Part shown: positions 35,213 through 43,610 of the stretch, piece by piece
Layout: each line of letters opens with the position of its first letter
Position numbering within the stretch: position 1 is the first letter of the stretch
Assembly: GCA_965200505.1 (NCBI GenBank)
Contig: OZ241343.1
Span: forward strand, 2,356,001-2,420,000
Direction of reading: 5' to 3'
Source of the DNA: VXNE01 sp965200505
Lineage (GTDB): Bacteria; Pseudomonadota; Gammaproteobacteria; Pseudomonadales; Azotimanducaceae
Length of the DNA: 64,000 nt
Made by a program: the position numbers and the translations under genes
Notes under the pieces: model-generated
Databases searched by the model: none
What the model was told of the DNA's origin: nothing
The model's input: only the letters and a program-made list of their open reading frames with translations

Positions 35213-35315
35213 GGCGACGGTGGCGGTGGGTGTTGAAGCGAGCATACTCGACCTGACTTCGGGCGGCGACTTGTTGGGTGCTCGCAGACTTGATGGCGGA
35301 TGTTTGGCCGGTCGT

Positions 35316-36077
35316 TCAATGCTCGGACCCACTGCGCAGGGCGCGGCTCAGGCAACCGGGACAGTGGCAGTCGTCTCGAGGGTCCTTCCGATGCACCAGG
35401 CCGTGCAGCACACCGCCTTCCCGGTCGAAACGCCTTACGATGAGGTCGAAGTATCGTGCGTCGCCATGCTCGTAGCGCCGCCACACGGCCCACGCAAGCA
35501 GATCCGCGCTCTGAATCAGACGGGACGCCGTCGAATCCGCAAACAAGGGCACTTCCGCCATATTGCGAAGGCTGCCCCACCTCGTGCCTCCTTCCCTAAA
35601 CTGCTGGGCGAGACTTTGCAGTGCTTGCTCGTAACGAGAGTCGTCCATGACGACCAAGCCCCGCTGTTTTTCGCCTTCATTGCGCCACAGCCGAGAGAGA
35701 AAGAGGTCGAATCGATTGCAGATTTCCTCAAACGCATATTCAACCGGGTCCCCTTCCAGGGCCCGCTTGTCCACCACGACGGCGAACATGCGTACGCTCT
35801 TGTGAGCGTCGTCCAACATCTTCAGGCCAGACTCGATGATCCTGAGCCGCTCCTTTCTGACGATGCCTTTCCAAGGCGCTTTGCTGCCGTTCGCCATTAC
35901 GCTCGCATGCAGCTCAACGCGCTGTACATCTCCTAGGTTCAACGACGTGACGAACGAATCGAACTTGGAGATGAGGTGGTAGATTTGGCGTTCGAACACC
36001 GCGACGCCTGCGAGCACGAAGTGGCGCTCCGTCGGGTTCTTCACGGAGCCCGATCCATCCAAGTAGAGCAGGTACAT
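35316..36077 (-). CDS. DUF3800 protein, 253 aa
   Basis: The start MYLLYLDGSGS followed by HFVLAGVAV is the DUF3800 signature, an RNase H-like fold with an early acidic residue. Later DSRYEQALQSLAQQF and SRLIQSADLLAWAVWRRYEHGD carry the other conserved acidic residues (Asp of the QSADLLAW block). DUF3800 proteins occur widely in mobile and defence regions and may be nucleases, although function is unproven. The canonical DES(G) motif reads DGSGS here. GC content is lower than in the neighbours. It is divergent from the 336-aa hypothetical gene. The C-terminus has CHCPGC, a possible metal site. Confidence 0.75.
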   Translation of the reverse strand: MYLLYLDGSGSVKNPTERHFVLAGVAVFERQIYHLISKFDSFVTSLNLGDVQRVELHASVMANGSKAPWKGIVRKERLRIIESGLKMLDDAHKSVRMFAVVVDKRALEGDPVEYAFEEICNRFDLFLSRLWRNEGEKQRGLVVMDDSRYEQALQSLAQQFREGGTRWGSLRNMAEVPLFADSTASRLIQSADLLAWAVWRRYEHGDARYFDLIVRRFDREGGVLHGLVHRKDPRDDCHCPGCLSRALRSGSEH

Positions 36078-36330
36078 CGGGGGAACCAAGCGAATGCCGC
36101 AGCTAGGTGGGGCACCTGGCCCCAACGGACAGTGTAACCACAGCCCTCCCAACCGCGTGAGTGGGATATTGGTCGCCGCTCGGCGCGTTGTCAAGTGTCG
36201 ATGAACCAGCGTGGCCCGCGGGCGACGGGCTCTCGGTGCCTTGGCGAAGGGCAGCAGGACCTGCTCGCCCCAAGCGCCCCGTGTACCATTGGGAGACGTC
36301 GTGCGCCCTGAGTCGTGCCGGAAGATCAAG

Positions 36331-37341
36331 ATGCCCGATCACGCGGAACCGCCCGACCCGCCGCTGCCCACCAAACCGCAACGTTCCGCCGCGGCCCGTG
36401 GCTTGCTGTTTGGCCTCTCGATGCCGGAGCGGGCGTTGCGGGGCGCGGCCGGGGTGGTCGGGGGCACGTTGCGTGAGTCTGCGCACCTGCTGCTGCCCGA
36501 TGCGGTGCGCAACGCCAAGACCTATCGCGCGTTCATCGGCCAAATGCTGGACTTCATGGCGGAGGACATCGGCGGCGCACCCGCGACGGCGGCCGGGGCC
36601 GGCCCGGACGATCGCGTGGACCAATTCGTGGCGCGCAAGAGCGTTGGCAATTTCGTGGAGGTGGCGAGCCTTGCCACGCTGCACTTGTCGCCGATGCTGC
36701 TGCTCGCCATCGTCAGCGACATGGCGTACGGCTCGCAAGCGTATTTGCGTGAGCTCGCCGAAGAATTGCAGCGGCAAGGCGTGCTGGAAGATGCCGCCGC
36801 GATACGCCAAGTGGATGACTTGCTGGATGCCGTGGCCGCGGCGAGCGAGCAGACGGCCACCGCCTTCGACACGCCGCCGCTATCCGCCGAGGGCTTGCGC
36901 GAGACGGTGCGGGAGACACGCGCATCCCTCGCCGCGGTGGATCCAAAGCAGCTCCTGCCGGAGGGCGACTTGGCGAGCCTGTGGGAAGCCATGCAGAGCG
37001 CGGCGCGGCGTGCCGGTGTGAGCACGTTCAGCGTGTCCGGGCTGATGACGTTGGGCTCCTTGGACAAGATCGGCCGCGCCGGCACCGGTGCCCTTGCCAC
37101 CGTGCAGGCGGCCGGCACATTGTTGGACCGGAACGTGCTGAGCCATTACCGGAGCGTGCTGGAGGACATTGAAGCGCGTGGGTTCTACGCCAGCCTCGCC
37201 GCGGCGAGCCGCCCCTATCTCGATGCCGCCGCCAAGCACTTCTCTTGGGAGCACAGCACGGCGACCGAGGCGTGGTTGGAGCGCGGTGCGCGGCGGGCTT
37301 GGCGCAAAGCGCGGGGCTGGGCTAGGGAGCGGCTTAGCTGA
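36331..37341 (+). CDS. Hypothetical protein, 336 aa
   Basis: The family is not recognised. The protein is Ala-rich and mostly helical. An N-terminal segment (FGLSMPERALRGAAGVVGGTLRESAHLLLPDAVRN) could bind a membrane, a moderately hydrophobic helix follows (LATLHLSPMLLLAIVSD), and the C-terminus is basic (RRAWRKARGWARERLS). It could be an EcsC-like or other helical membrane-associated protein, but no motif proves this. GTG 36301, preceded by GGGAG, is an alternative start to the ATG used. It converges with the PQQ dehydrogenase gene. Confidence 0.65.
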   Translation: MPDHAEPPDPPLPTKPQRSAAARGLLFGLSMPERALRGAAGVVGGTLRESAHLLLPDAVRNAKTYRAFIGQMLDFMAEDIGGAPATAAGAGPDDRVDQFVARKSVGNFVEVASLATLHLSPMLLLAIVSDMAYGSQAYLRELAEELQRQGVLEDAAAIRQVDDLLDAVAAASEQTATAFDTPPLSAEGLRETVRETRASLAAVDPKQLLPEGDLASLWEAMQSAARRAGVSTFSVSGLMTLGSLDKIGRAGTGALATVQAAGTLLDRNVLSHYRSVLEDIEARGFYASLAAASRPYLDAAAKHFSWEHSTATEAWLERGARRAWRKARGWARERLS

Positions 37342-37376
37342 CGGTTTCCGCCGGCCATCCGCCGCCCGCCCGCGCT

Positions 37377-39554
37377 TTATCCGCGTGGGGTTTGCGCTTC
37401 TGGCGGCGGTGCCCCTCCCTCCGTTCCTTCCTGAGCTTCGTAGGCCGCTTGCTCTGCCCGCGCCTTCACAGCTTCCGCGGCGACGAAGGCGCGGATGGCG
37501 GCGGCCGCCGACCAATCGAGCGTGTCCGCGAAACCGGGCATGCCGAGCGCCCTCTTCGAGCCGCCCAAGACGATGGCGGGGAACTGGGCATGGGTCTCGG
37601 CCGTCATCATGCGCAAGTCCGGGGTCGCGGTGGCCACCACGGAGGCGACGCTCAAGCCCCGATGGCAGGAGGCGCAGTGCTGGTGGTAGAGGGCATTGCC
37701 GTGCGCAAGGGTCTCTTCGGACGCTTCGTAGGTCGGCGGTTCTGGAATCGAGAGGCTGCGTTCCGGCGCCGCCGGCAATGTGGCCTTGCCGTCCAGCTTG
37801 AAGGCGAGCAGGGTGCCACGCCGCGCATGGGGGAGCGAGCCGCTCACCATCGTGGCAACGTATTGCTCGCCATCCACCGCATAGGCCACGATGGGCGACG
37901 AGAACGAGCCTTGGCCATCGAATTCCCAGAGGCGCTCGCCGTCGTCCACATCGTAGGCGGATAGCCGCCCGGCGCCGTCGCCGTGGAACACTAGGCCGCC
38001 GGCGGTGGCGAGGACACCGCCATTGAACACCGCCGGCAGTTGCACCTTCCAGCGCGTGACGCCGGAGACCGGCTCGAACGCGACGAGATACGCCACGGGT
38101 TCAGGGCCATGGCCTACCTTCTCCCCCAACGCTTGCAGATAAGGTCCAAAGCCGATGCCGAGGCTCAGGCCCACGGGGTTGATGTCGTAGCGGCCGGTCT
38201 CGACGAACGTCTCGTCCAGCGCATAGAACTGCGGCAGATCGTGGTAATAGAAATACATCACGCCGCGCTCTTCGTCCCACGACATCGGCTCCCAGTTGTG
38301 GGCGCCGGCGTTGCCGGGCAGCACCCACGCCGGCGTCTCGTCATAGGTGGCAGCCGGGTTCTCCACCGGGCGGCCGGTCGCCATGTCAACATGGCTGGCC
38401 CAAGTGATGCCCTTCGTGTAGGGATGGGCTCGCAACAGCTCGCCTGAAACCCGGTCGATCACATAGAAGAAGCCGTTCTTCGGTGCTTGCAGCAACACCT
38501 TGCGGCGCTTGCCGTCGATTTCGAGTTCGCCCAAGGCCATGTCCATGGCGGCGCTGTAATCCCAGTTGTCGCCGGGCACCGTCTGGTAATGCCACTTCAT
38601 GCGGCCGCTGTCCGCATTGACGGCGACGATGGCGGTGAGGAACAGGTCATCGCCGCCGCCGGGGGAGCGGATCGAGCGCGGCCACGGCGAGCCGTTGCCG
38701 ACGCCGATGTAGAGGCTGCCCAGCTCTTCGTCGTAAACGAGCGCGTTCCAAGCGGTGCCCCCTCCGCCGTAGCGCCACCATTCGCCGCCCCAAGTTTTGG
38801 CGGCGAGTTCCATTTCAGGATGCTCGAACGGCTGCTCCGGGTGTCCGGGCGTCAAGTAGAAGCGCCAGACCACGGCGCCGGTCGCGGCGTCGTAAGCAGT
38901 GACATAACCCCGCCGCCGTCCGCTCTCGGAACTGCCTTGGCCGATGAACACCTTGCCCGCCGCGACGCGGGGTGCGCCGGTGATGTTGAAGCGCCCCAGC
39001 GCCGTCGGATGCCAGGTATCGACCTCCCAAACCACGGTGCCGTTGGTGGCATCGAGGGCGAACAGGCGGCCATCGTAGGTGGCCACATGGATGCGCCCCT
39101 GGTAGATGGCGACGCCGCGGTTGGCGACGCCCCCGCAGCAGGAATAGCGAACGAACTCGCGGTTGGTCTTGGGGTCGAACCGCCAAAGCTCGGCGCCGGT
39201 GCGGGCATCCAGCGCGAACACCACGCTCCAGCCGTTGGTGGCGTACATCACGCCATCGACGATGAGGGGTGTGCCCTGCATCCGTTCGCGGTCGTCGCCG
39301 ATCTCCTTGTGCCAAGCGAGGCCCAAGCGCCCCACCGTCTCCCGATTGACTTGCGCCAACGTCGGGAAGCGGTGCTCCTTGTAAGTGCGCCCGTGGGCGA
39401 GCCAATTGCCCGGCTCGGCGCTGGCGGCGGCGCGGATGCGCTCGTCGTCCACGGCGACCGCTTGGCCGCTGGGTGTGTCCGCGTGAACGCCGGCACCCGC
39501 GCCCCAACCGATGAGCGCGGCCAAGGCGAGCGACGCCCTAGTCTGTCCGCGCAT
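37377..39554 (-). CDS. PQQ-dependent quinohemoprotein alcohol dehydrogenase, 725 aa
   Basis: This is a periplasmic type-II alcohol dehydrogenase. It has a signal peptide (ASLALAALIGWGAGAGVHA), an eight-bladed propeller with PQQ repeats (FALDARTGAELWRFD, AYDAATGAVVWRF), the adjacent-cysteine disulfide RYSCCGGVANRG, the Asp-containing PGDNWDYSA block, and a C-terminal cytochrome c domain with CASCHRG. It oxidises alcohols or related substrates, passing electrons from PQQ to its own heme and on to the respiratory chain. The long C-terminal tail beyond the heme domain (VKARAEQAAYEAQEG) is unusual. No pqq genes are in the window, so the cofactor must be made elsewhere or acquired. Confidence 0.92.
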   Translation of the reverse strand: MRGQTRASLALAALIGWGAGAGVHADTPSGQAVAVDDERIRAAASAEPGNWLAHGRTYKEHRFPTLAQVNRETVGRLGLAWHKEIGDDRERMQGTPLIVDGVMYATNGWSVVFALDARTGAELWRFDPKTNREFVRYSCCGGVANRGVAIYQGRIHVATYDGRLFALDATNGTVVWEVDTWHPTALGRFNITGAPRVAAGKVFIGQGSSESGRRRGYVTAYDAATGAVVWRFYLTPGHPEQPFEHPEMELAAKTWGGEWWRYGGGGTAWNALVYDEELGSLYIGVGNGSPWPRSIRSPGGGDDLFLTAIVAVNADSGRMKWHYQTVPGDNWDYSAAMDMALGELEIDGKRRKVLLQAPKNGFFYVIDRVSGELLRAHPYTKGITWASHVDMATGRPVENPAATYDETPAWVLPGNAGAHNWEPMSWDEERGVMYFYYHDLPQFYALDETFVETGRYDINPVGLSLGIGFGPYLQALGEKVGHGPEPVAYLVAFEPVSGVTRWKVQLPAVFNGGVLATAGGLVFHGDGAGRLSAYDVDDGERLWEFDGQGSFSSPIVAYAVDGEQYVATMVSGSLPHARRGTLLAFKLDGKATLPAAPERSLSIPEPPTYEASEETLAHGNALYHQHCASCHRGLSVASVVATATPDLRMMTAETHAQFPAIVLGGSKRALGMPGFADTLDWSAAAAIRAFVAAEAVKARAEQAAYEAQEGTEGGAPPPEAQTPRG

Positions 39555-39759
39555 GACGCAAGCCCCGTAACGCCACCATCGGGGCAGTATGCAACATCGG
39601 CGACGGTGGCGCAGGGACGCGCCGGCCAGGGGTCCATCTCTCTGCCCCGCAGCCGTTGACCTCACGCGACTCGTTGCGCGATGATGAAACTTGAAGTGTT
39701 CGTCGATGGCAGGCTCGTGCGCCTTGCCGCCGCTTGATGCGACCTCGGTGTTTTCGTCC

Positions 39760-41043
39760 ATGCGCCAGATTGCGATGCTCCCCGAGCTCGACACGCCACG
39801 TTACCCGGACTCATCATCGGGCAATTTCGTCTCCAATATGACCGCCCCGGTGCATCGTTGGTTTCGCTACAGCGCGGGATTCAATGGCGCTTGGGCGGAG
39901 AGTTTGATCGAGAACGAAGCGAGCCAACGCGAGGTGCGCGTTCTCGACCCCTTCGCCGGTTGTGGCACCACGCTCATCGCCGCCGAGCAATGTGGTGTCG
40001 AATCTTGCGGGATCGACTCCCATCCTTTCGTGGCAAAGGTGGCGCGAGCGAAACTCGCGTACCGTTCCTCGCCGAGCGAATACGGGGCCGCTGCTGCGCG
40101 GGTGCTGGCATCCGCTCAGCGAATGAAGCCCGATCTGGCGCGCTATCCGGACCTCATTCACAGGTGCTACTCAGAGGAGGCGCTAGGGCAGCTGGATCGC
40201 TTGCGCCGCGCGACGGAAGTGACCGCCGGCGAATCGGAGACCGCGCTTCTCGTCTGGCTCACGCTCGTCGCCATCCTGCGCGCCACTTCGCACGTCGGCA
40301 CGGCCAACTGGCAGTATCTGCTGCCGAGGCGCCGCAAAGCGCATGTTGAGGTGCCCTTCGCCGCGTTCCAAACAATGGCCCATGTAATCCGCGATGACAT
40401 GGAGACAGTGGGAAGAGTGCGAGGGCCGCGAGCTGGCTTTGCGCTGGGCGATGCCCGTATCTGCGACTCACTGCCGGCGGACGGATTCAACCTAGTGGTG
40501 ACCTCACCACCCTATGCCAACAACTATGATTATGCCGACGCCACCCGTTTGGAACTCACTTTCTTTGGCGAAGTGCGGGGTTGGAGTGACTTGCAGAAGA
40601 ACATTCGCCGGCACCTGTTGCGCTCCTGCACGCAACACGTCCCGAACAAGGCGGTGGACTTGGATGCGGTGCTCGGCAGCCCCGAATTGGTGCCGATAGG
40701 CAGCGAGCTGCGAAACGTGTGCGAACGGTTGAGTGAGATTCGCCTGTCACGTGGCGGGAAGAAGACTTATCACAACATGGTGGCCTGCTACTTCTTGGAT
40801 CTCGCGCGGGTTTGGTTGGCATTGCGTCGGGTTTGCCGGTCGCCATCGAAGGTATGCTTTGTGATTGGGGACTCGGCACCGTACGGCGTCTATGTTCCAG
40901 CAGTGGAGTGGCTTGGCGAATTGGCGCTGGCAGCGGGCTTCGATTCCTTTTCCTTCGAAAAGACCCGTGATCGCAATACCAAGTGGAAGAACCGCAAGCA
41001 CCGCGTCCCCCTTCGTGAAGGACGTCTCTGGGTGATGGGCTAG
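39760..41043 (+). CDS. DNA methyltransferase (N6-adenine/N4-cytosine type), about 427 aa, no restriction partner
   Basis: SAM motif I is present as VLDPFAGCGTTLIAAEQCG (about residues 60-78) and catalytic motif IV as VVTSPPYANNYDYADATRLE (about 245), so motif I precedes motif IV as in the alpha/gamma-like order. KTYHNMVACYF and the terminal NRKHRVPLREG block are typical of this family. It should methylate DNA. Neither neighbour is a restriction enzyme, so it is either a solitary regulator or a leftover. The start is uncertain: ATG 39760 is used, with in-frame candidates at 39706 and TTG 39691. Base composition is less GC-rich than the flanks, so it is probably acquired. Confidence 0.83.
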   Translation: MRQIAMLPELDTPRYPDSSSGNFVSNMTAPVHRWFRYSAGFNGAWAESLIENEASQREVRVLDPFAGCGTTLIAAEQCGVESCGIDSHPFVAKVARAKLAYRSSPSEYGAAAARVLASAQRMKPDLARYPDLIHRCYSEEALGQLDRLRRATEVTAGESETALLVWLTLVAILRATSHVGTANWQYLLPRRRKAHVEVPFAAFQTMAHVIRDDMETVGRVRGPRAGFALGDARICDSLPADGFNLVVTSPPYANNYDYADATRLELTFFGEVRGWSDLQKNIRRHLLRSCTQHVPNKAVDLDAVLGSPELVPIGSELRNVCERLSEIRLSRGGKKTYHNMVACYFLDLARVWLALRRVCRSPSKVCFVIGDSAPYGVYVPAVEWLGELALAAGFDSFSFEKTRDRNTKWKNRKHRVPLREGRLWVMG

Positions 41044-41122
41044 GGTGGCTAAATCGCCCGCCCACAAACTGCCGGCGGCTTCGCTTGGGCTGCGCGGCGT
41101 GAAGATGGCTGGTGGGGTGTGC

Positions 41123-42154
41123 ATGGAGTCTCATTGGCTGCGGGGTGCGGCGCTGGTCTTGGCGCTGGCAGGGGCTTTGGAAGGAGGTGCTGAAGTGCGT
41201 GTGGAACGGCTGCTGGATGCGCCCATCATCGAACCCGCCACGCACCCGAGCATCGGCGAGAACATCCAAGGGCCGTCGCTGGTGCGTGTGCCGGGTTGGG
41301 TGGAGGCGCCCTTGGGCGCGTACTACCTCTACTTCGCCGACCACAAGGGCCGCTACATACGCTTGGCGTACGCCGACGCGCTCACCGGGCCGTGGCAGGT
41401 GCATGAGCCGGGCAGCTTGCGCTTGGAGGGGTCCGGCTTTCCGACGGAACCGCCCACGGCGAGCGCGGAACAGATCGCGGCGTTCGAGCGTCGCATCGGC
41501 GGTCGTCTGCTCCACTCCGCGCTGCACGAGATCACCGCGCCACACATCGCCTCGCCAGATGTCTTGATCGATGCCGAGCACCGGCGCTTCGTGATGTATT
41601 TCCACGGCTTGGAGGATGTGGGGGTGCAGGTGAGCCGCGTGGCCACTTCCACCGACGGCATCCACTTCACCGCGCACGAGGAGACCATCGAGCGCACCTA
41701 TCTGCGGGCGTTCAAGCACGACGGCATGACGTATCTGATGGCGATGCCGGGCCAGTTCTATCGCTCGCGTGACGGCTTGACCGGCTTTGAGGCCGGCCCC
41801 CTGCTCTTCAACAAGGACATGCGCCACGCCGCCCTCCTAAAGCGTGGCGAGACATTGTTCGTCTTCTGGACCCAGGTGGGGCATGCGCCGGAGCGCATCC
41901 TGCTGAGTCGCATCGACCTCACCGGGGACTGGCTCTCTTGGCACGAAAGCGAGGCGGTGGAAGTGCTGCGGCCGGAGCGCGATTGGGAAGGCTCGAACGC
42001 GCCCTTGGCGCCCTCGGTGCGCAGCAGCGCCTATGGCGTGGTGAATCAGCTGCGAGACCCGGCCGTGTTCGTCGAAGGCGGACGCACCTTCCTGCTCTAC
42101 GCTGTGGGCGGCGAAAGCGGCATCGGCATCGCGGAGGTGTTCTTCGGGGATTGA
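41123..42154 (+). CDS. Secreted five-bladed propeller protein, glycosidase (GH43/GH130)-like, 343 aa
   Basis: A signal peptide (WLRGAALVLALAGALEGG) leads into a beta-propeller of the glycosidase clan: APIIEPATH, IQGPSLVRVP, YYLYFADHKGRYIRLAYAD, ITAPHIASPDVLID, RFVMYFHG and QLRDPAVFVEGGRTFLLYAVGGESGIGIAEV. Acidic residues at blade starts are compatible with GH43- or GH130-type catalysis, but the exact family and substrate are not clear from sequence. It would act in the periplasm or outside. ATG 41123 has GGTGGGG just upstream; ATG 41105 is possible. It follows the methyltransferase by 79 bp. Confidence 0.7.
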   Translation: MESHWLRGAALVLALAGALEGGAEVRVERLLDAPIIEPATHPSIGENIQGPSLVRVPGWVEAPLGAYYLYFADHKGRYIRLAYADALTGPWQVHEPGSLRLEGSGFPTEPPTASAEQIAAFERRIGGRLLHSALHEITAPHIASPDVLIDAEHRRFVMYFHGLEDVGVQVSRVATSTDGIHFTAHEETIERTYLRAFKHDGMTYLMAMPGQFYRSRDGLTGFEAGPLLFNKDMRHAALLKRGETLFVFWTQVGHAPERILLSRIDLTGDWLSWHESEAVEVLRPERDWEGSNAPLAPSVRSSAYGVVNQLRDPAVFVEGGRTFLLYAVGGESGIGIAEVFFGD

Positions 42155-42259
42155 GCGCCGGCCGGCGGCCCGCATGGCCGAAGGCGTGAATCGCCAGCGG
42201 GGCGGCGACACGAACCCCACCTGACCCCGCCCCGCGGTGCCTCAGAGTTATGTAGTGTG

Positions 42260-42287
42260 GCGGCTCGCAACCGTTGCAGCGGGCCGC
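42260..42287. terminator. Inverted-repeat region between convergent genes
   Basis: Nested arms GCGGC/GCCGC and GCAAC/GTTGC surround a one-base centre, in the 149-bp gap between the convergent glycosidase-like and cupin genes. There is no T-tract. It is a candidate bidirectional terminator. Confidence 0.3.
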
Positions 42288-42303
42288 CGCGGGCTTGCCG
42301 GCG

Positions 42304-42768
42304 TTAGCTGCCGGCGGCGTGCTGCCCGGCCTCCGGCATGGCCGCGCCCGCTTCCATGCGTCGCAGCTCCTCCCAGCCGAAGTAGCCGGTGAAGGCGTCG
42401 TCCGAGAAGAACAACACCGGGCCGTCGCCCATCAGCAGGTAGTCCACGTCCGTGAGCGCTTCGGTGGCGTAGTGCAACATGCCGTTCGGCTCGTAGAGGA
42501 AGTCTCCGGCCTCCATCACGTTGTCACGCACCTGCAGCTTGCCGCTGATGACGTACACCTGCACCGCCGCCAAGTGCTTGTGCGATGGCGGCTTGTAGCC
42601 CTTCTTCCAGCGAAAGAGCGCGGCGTAACGGCCAGACTCGGCGCCCGTCCAGAGCACCTTGATCCACGCTTCGCCGGGTTGCTGCTCCACCCATTCGCCT
42701 TCCGAACCCCGCACCACGGTGTCCCGCAACTGCTCGTCAAACGGGGTGATGTCTTGTGGTAGCGCCAT
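42304..42768 (-). CDS. Cupin-domain protein (ChrR/acetylacetone dioxygenase-like), 154 aa
   Basis: This is a single cupin barrel with metal-binding histidines in YKPPSHKHLAAVQVYVISGKLQV (cupin motif 1) and a second part around DFLYEPNGMLHYATEAL (motif 2). The overall shape matches the acetylacetone-cleaving-enzyme-like and ChrR cupins, which bind Fe or Zn. The reaction is unknown; roles range from small-molecule dioxygenase to sensor. A strong GGGAGGA lies 5 nt before ATG 42768, and a TACACT hexamer is placed as a -10 box 37 nt upstream. It converges with the glycosidase-like gene. Confidence 0.8.
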   Translation of the reverse strand: MALPQDITPFDEQLRDTVVRGSEGEWVEQQPGEAWIKVLWTGAESGRYAALFRWKKGYKPPSHKHLAAVQVYVISGKLQVRDNVMEAGDFLYEPNGMLHYATEALTDVDYLLMGDGPVLFFSDDAFTGYFGWEELRRMEAGAAMPEAGQHAAGS

Positions 42769-42804
42769 GCGATCCTCCCATGTGTCGCAAAGTGGCCCAC
42801 CGGA

Positions 42805-42810
42805 GTGTAG
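42805..42810 (-). promoter_or_regulatory. Candidate -10 box of the cupin gene
   Basis: TACACT on the minus strand, giving a leader of roughly 30 nt that includes the GGGAGGA ribosome binding site. No good -35 is visible. Confidence 0.35.
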
Positions 42811-42863
42811 CACCCTTGTGCGGGCGCAAGTGCCTGTGCGGGATCACCACCTTCTGGACGGTG

Positions 42864-42892
42864 CCGCGCCCGAGGGAATCCCTTGGGCGCGG
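42864..42892. repeat. 29-bp near-perfect palindrome
   Basis: CCGCGCCCGAGGGA, a single A, then TCCCTTGGGCGCGG: 14-bp arms with one mismatch that becomes a G-U pair in a plus-strand transcript. It lies 30 bp before the transposase remnant, and could be an insertion-sequence end, a REP-like element or a terminator. Confidence 0.7.
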
Positions 42893-42922
42893 CGGTTCGG
42901 TAGCCTATGAGTTGCACACAAC

Positions 42923-43045
42923 GTGCTCGGGCTGCCGCTGCTGCCGCTGCGCTCGTCGCAGCCCGACGGCATCGTCGAGCGCGCCAACCGCACTATGCGC
43001 GTGGAGTGCTGGAGCCAGTACCGCGGCGAACTCACCTGCGCCGCC
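42923..43045 (+). pseudogene. Transposase (DDE integrase-core) remnant
   Basis: A 41-codon plus-strand stretch reads SSQPDGIVERANRTMRVECW then SQYRGELTCAA. This is the end of an rve-type integrase core, where VERANRT carries the last catalytic Glu. Upstream the frame is closed by a stop at 42908, and downstream it runs into unrelated sequence, so both ends are gone. It marks an old insertion-sequence site in the 843-bp gap between the cupin and SGNH genes. Confidence 0.6.
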
Positions 43046-43358
43046 GACAGAGACAGAAAACGAGCTCGGGCCCTCGTGGTCGCCACGTCGCCGGGCGCTT
43101 TCCGCCAACTGTAATCGGGAACCGACACTCGCCAACCTCGGCGTTGTGATCCGCTTCGATAACTCCGGTTAGGCGCGTCGAACGGGCCGCGTGGCCAAAG
43201 CTAAGACGAAAACGCCGCGTGCGTAACTCGCTATCGGCGTTAAGGGCGAAGGCAGGGGTTCCCCGCGCCTGCCACGCGCCACGCGCCCTGAAACGCATCG
43301 CCAGAGTGTCGTAGCGGCCGCTGGGCGAGCGTTCGACGCCGCCACAGTGCCCACAGAC
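43046..43358. other. Non-coding stretch, no gene recognised
   Basis: There are about 310 bases between the transposase remnant and a doubtful small ORF. Short frames exist on both strands, including a minus frame with a CGHC motif, but none has a ribosome binding site or family resemblance. It looks like decayed insertion-sequence surroundings. Confidence 0.4.
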
Positions 43359-43574
43359 ATGGGAAAACGAATGATGCCCCACACCGCGGTTCAGAAATGC
43401 CTACACGCCTGGGAATCGAAGCGCCGAGAAGAGGCGGCGTTGCGGAAGCGATACACGGCTCACGTCGAACGTCACAAGGTGCGGCCCATTCTCGATTCTG
43501 GCCGGCGGTTCTTCCGCACCCCGTACATTGAGCGCTTCGATGCGCCGGTGTACATCGCCGAGCGGCGTTATTGA
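43359..43574 (+). CDS. Possible small basic protein, 71 aa
   Basis: From ATG 43359 (MGKRMMPHTAVQKC) the frame encodes a charged helical segment (HAWESKRREEAALRKRYTAHVERHK) and ends FDAPVYIAERRY. No family is recognised and no strong ribosome binding site is present (GACAT only). A GTG at 43347 is an alternative start. It is the only credible open frame in the gap left of the SGNH gene, and the two genes converge with 36 bp between stops. It may be a relict. Confidence 0.3.
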   Translation: MGKRMMPHTAVQKCLHAWESKRREEAALRKRYTAHVERHKVRPILDSGRRFFRTPYIERFDAPVYIAERRY

Positions 43575-43610
43575 GGTGTATTGGCGAGGTCACGCCGTCT
43601 AGCGCAAAGG

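Noticed and set aside
39681..39737. 18-codon upstream ORF before the methyltransferase (starts MMKLEVF)
   Set aside because: It is too short and lacks a ribosome binding site; it may be chance in the divergent promoter region.
43032..43382. Minus-strand frame with a CGHC motif
   Set aside because: A single Cys-x-x-Cys in an Arg-rich frame, with no ribosome binding site, and overlapping the transposase remnant.
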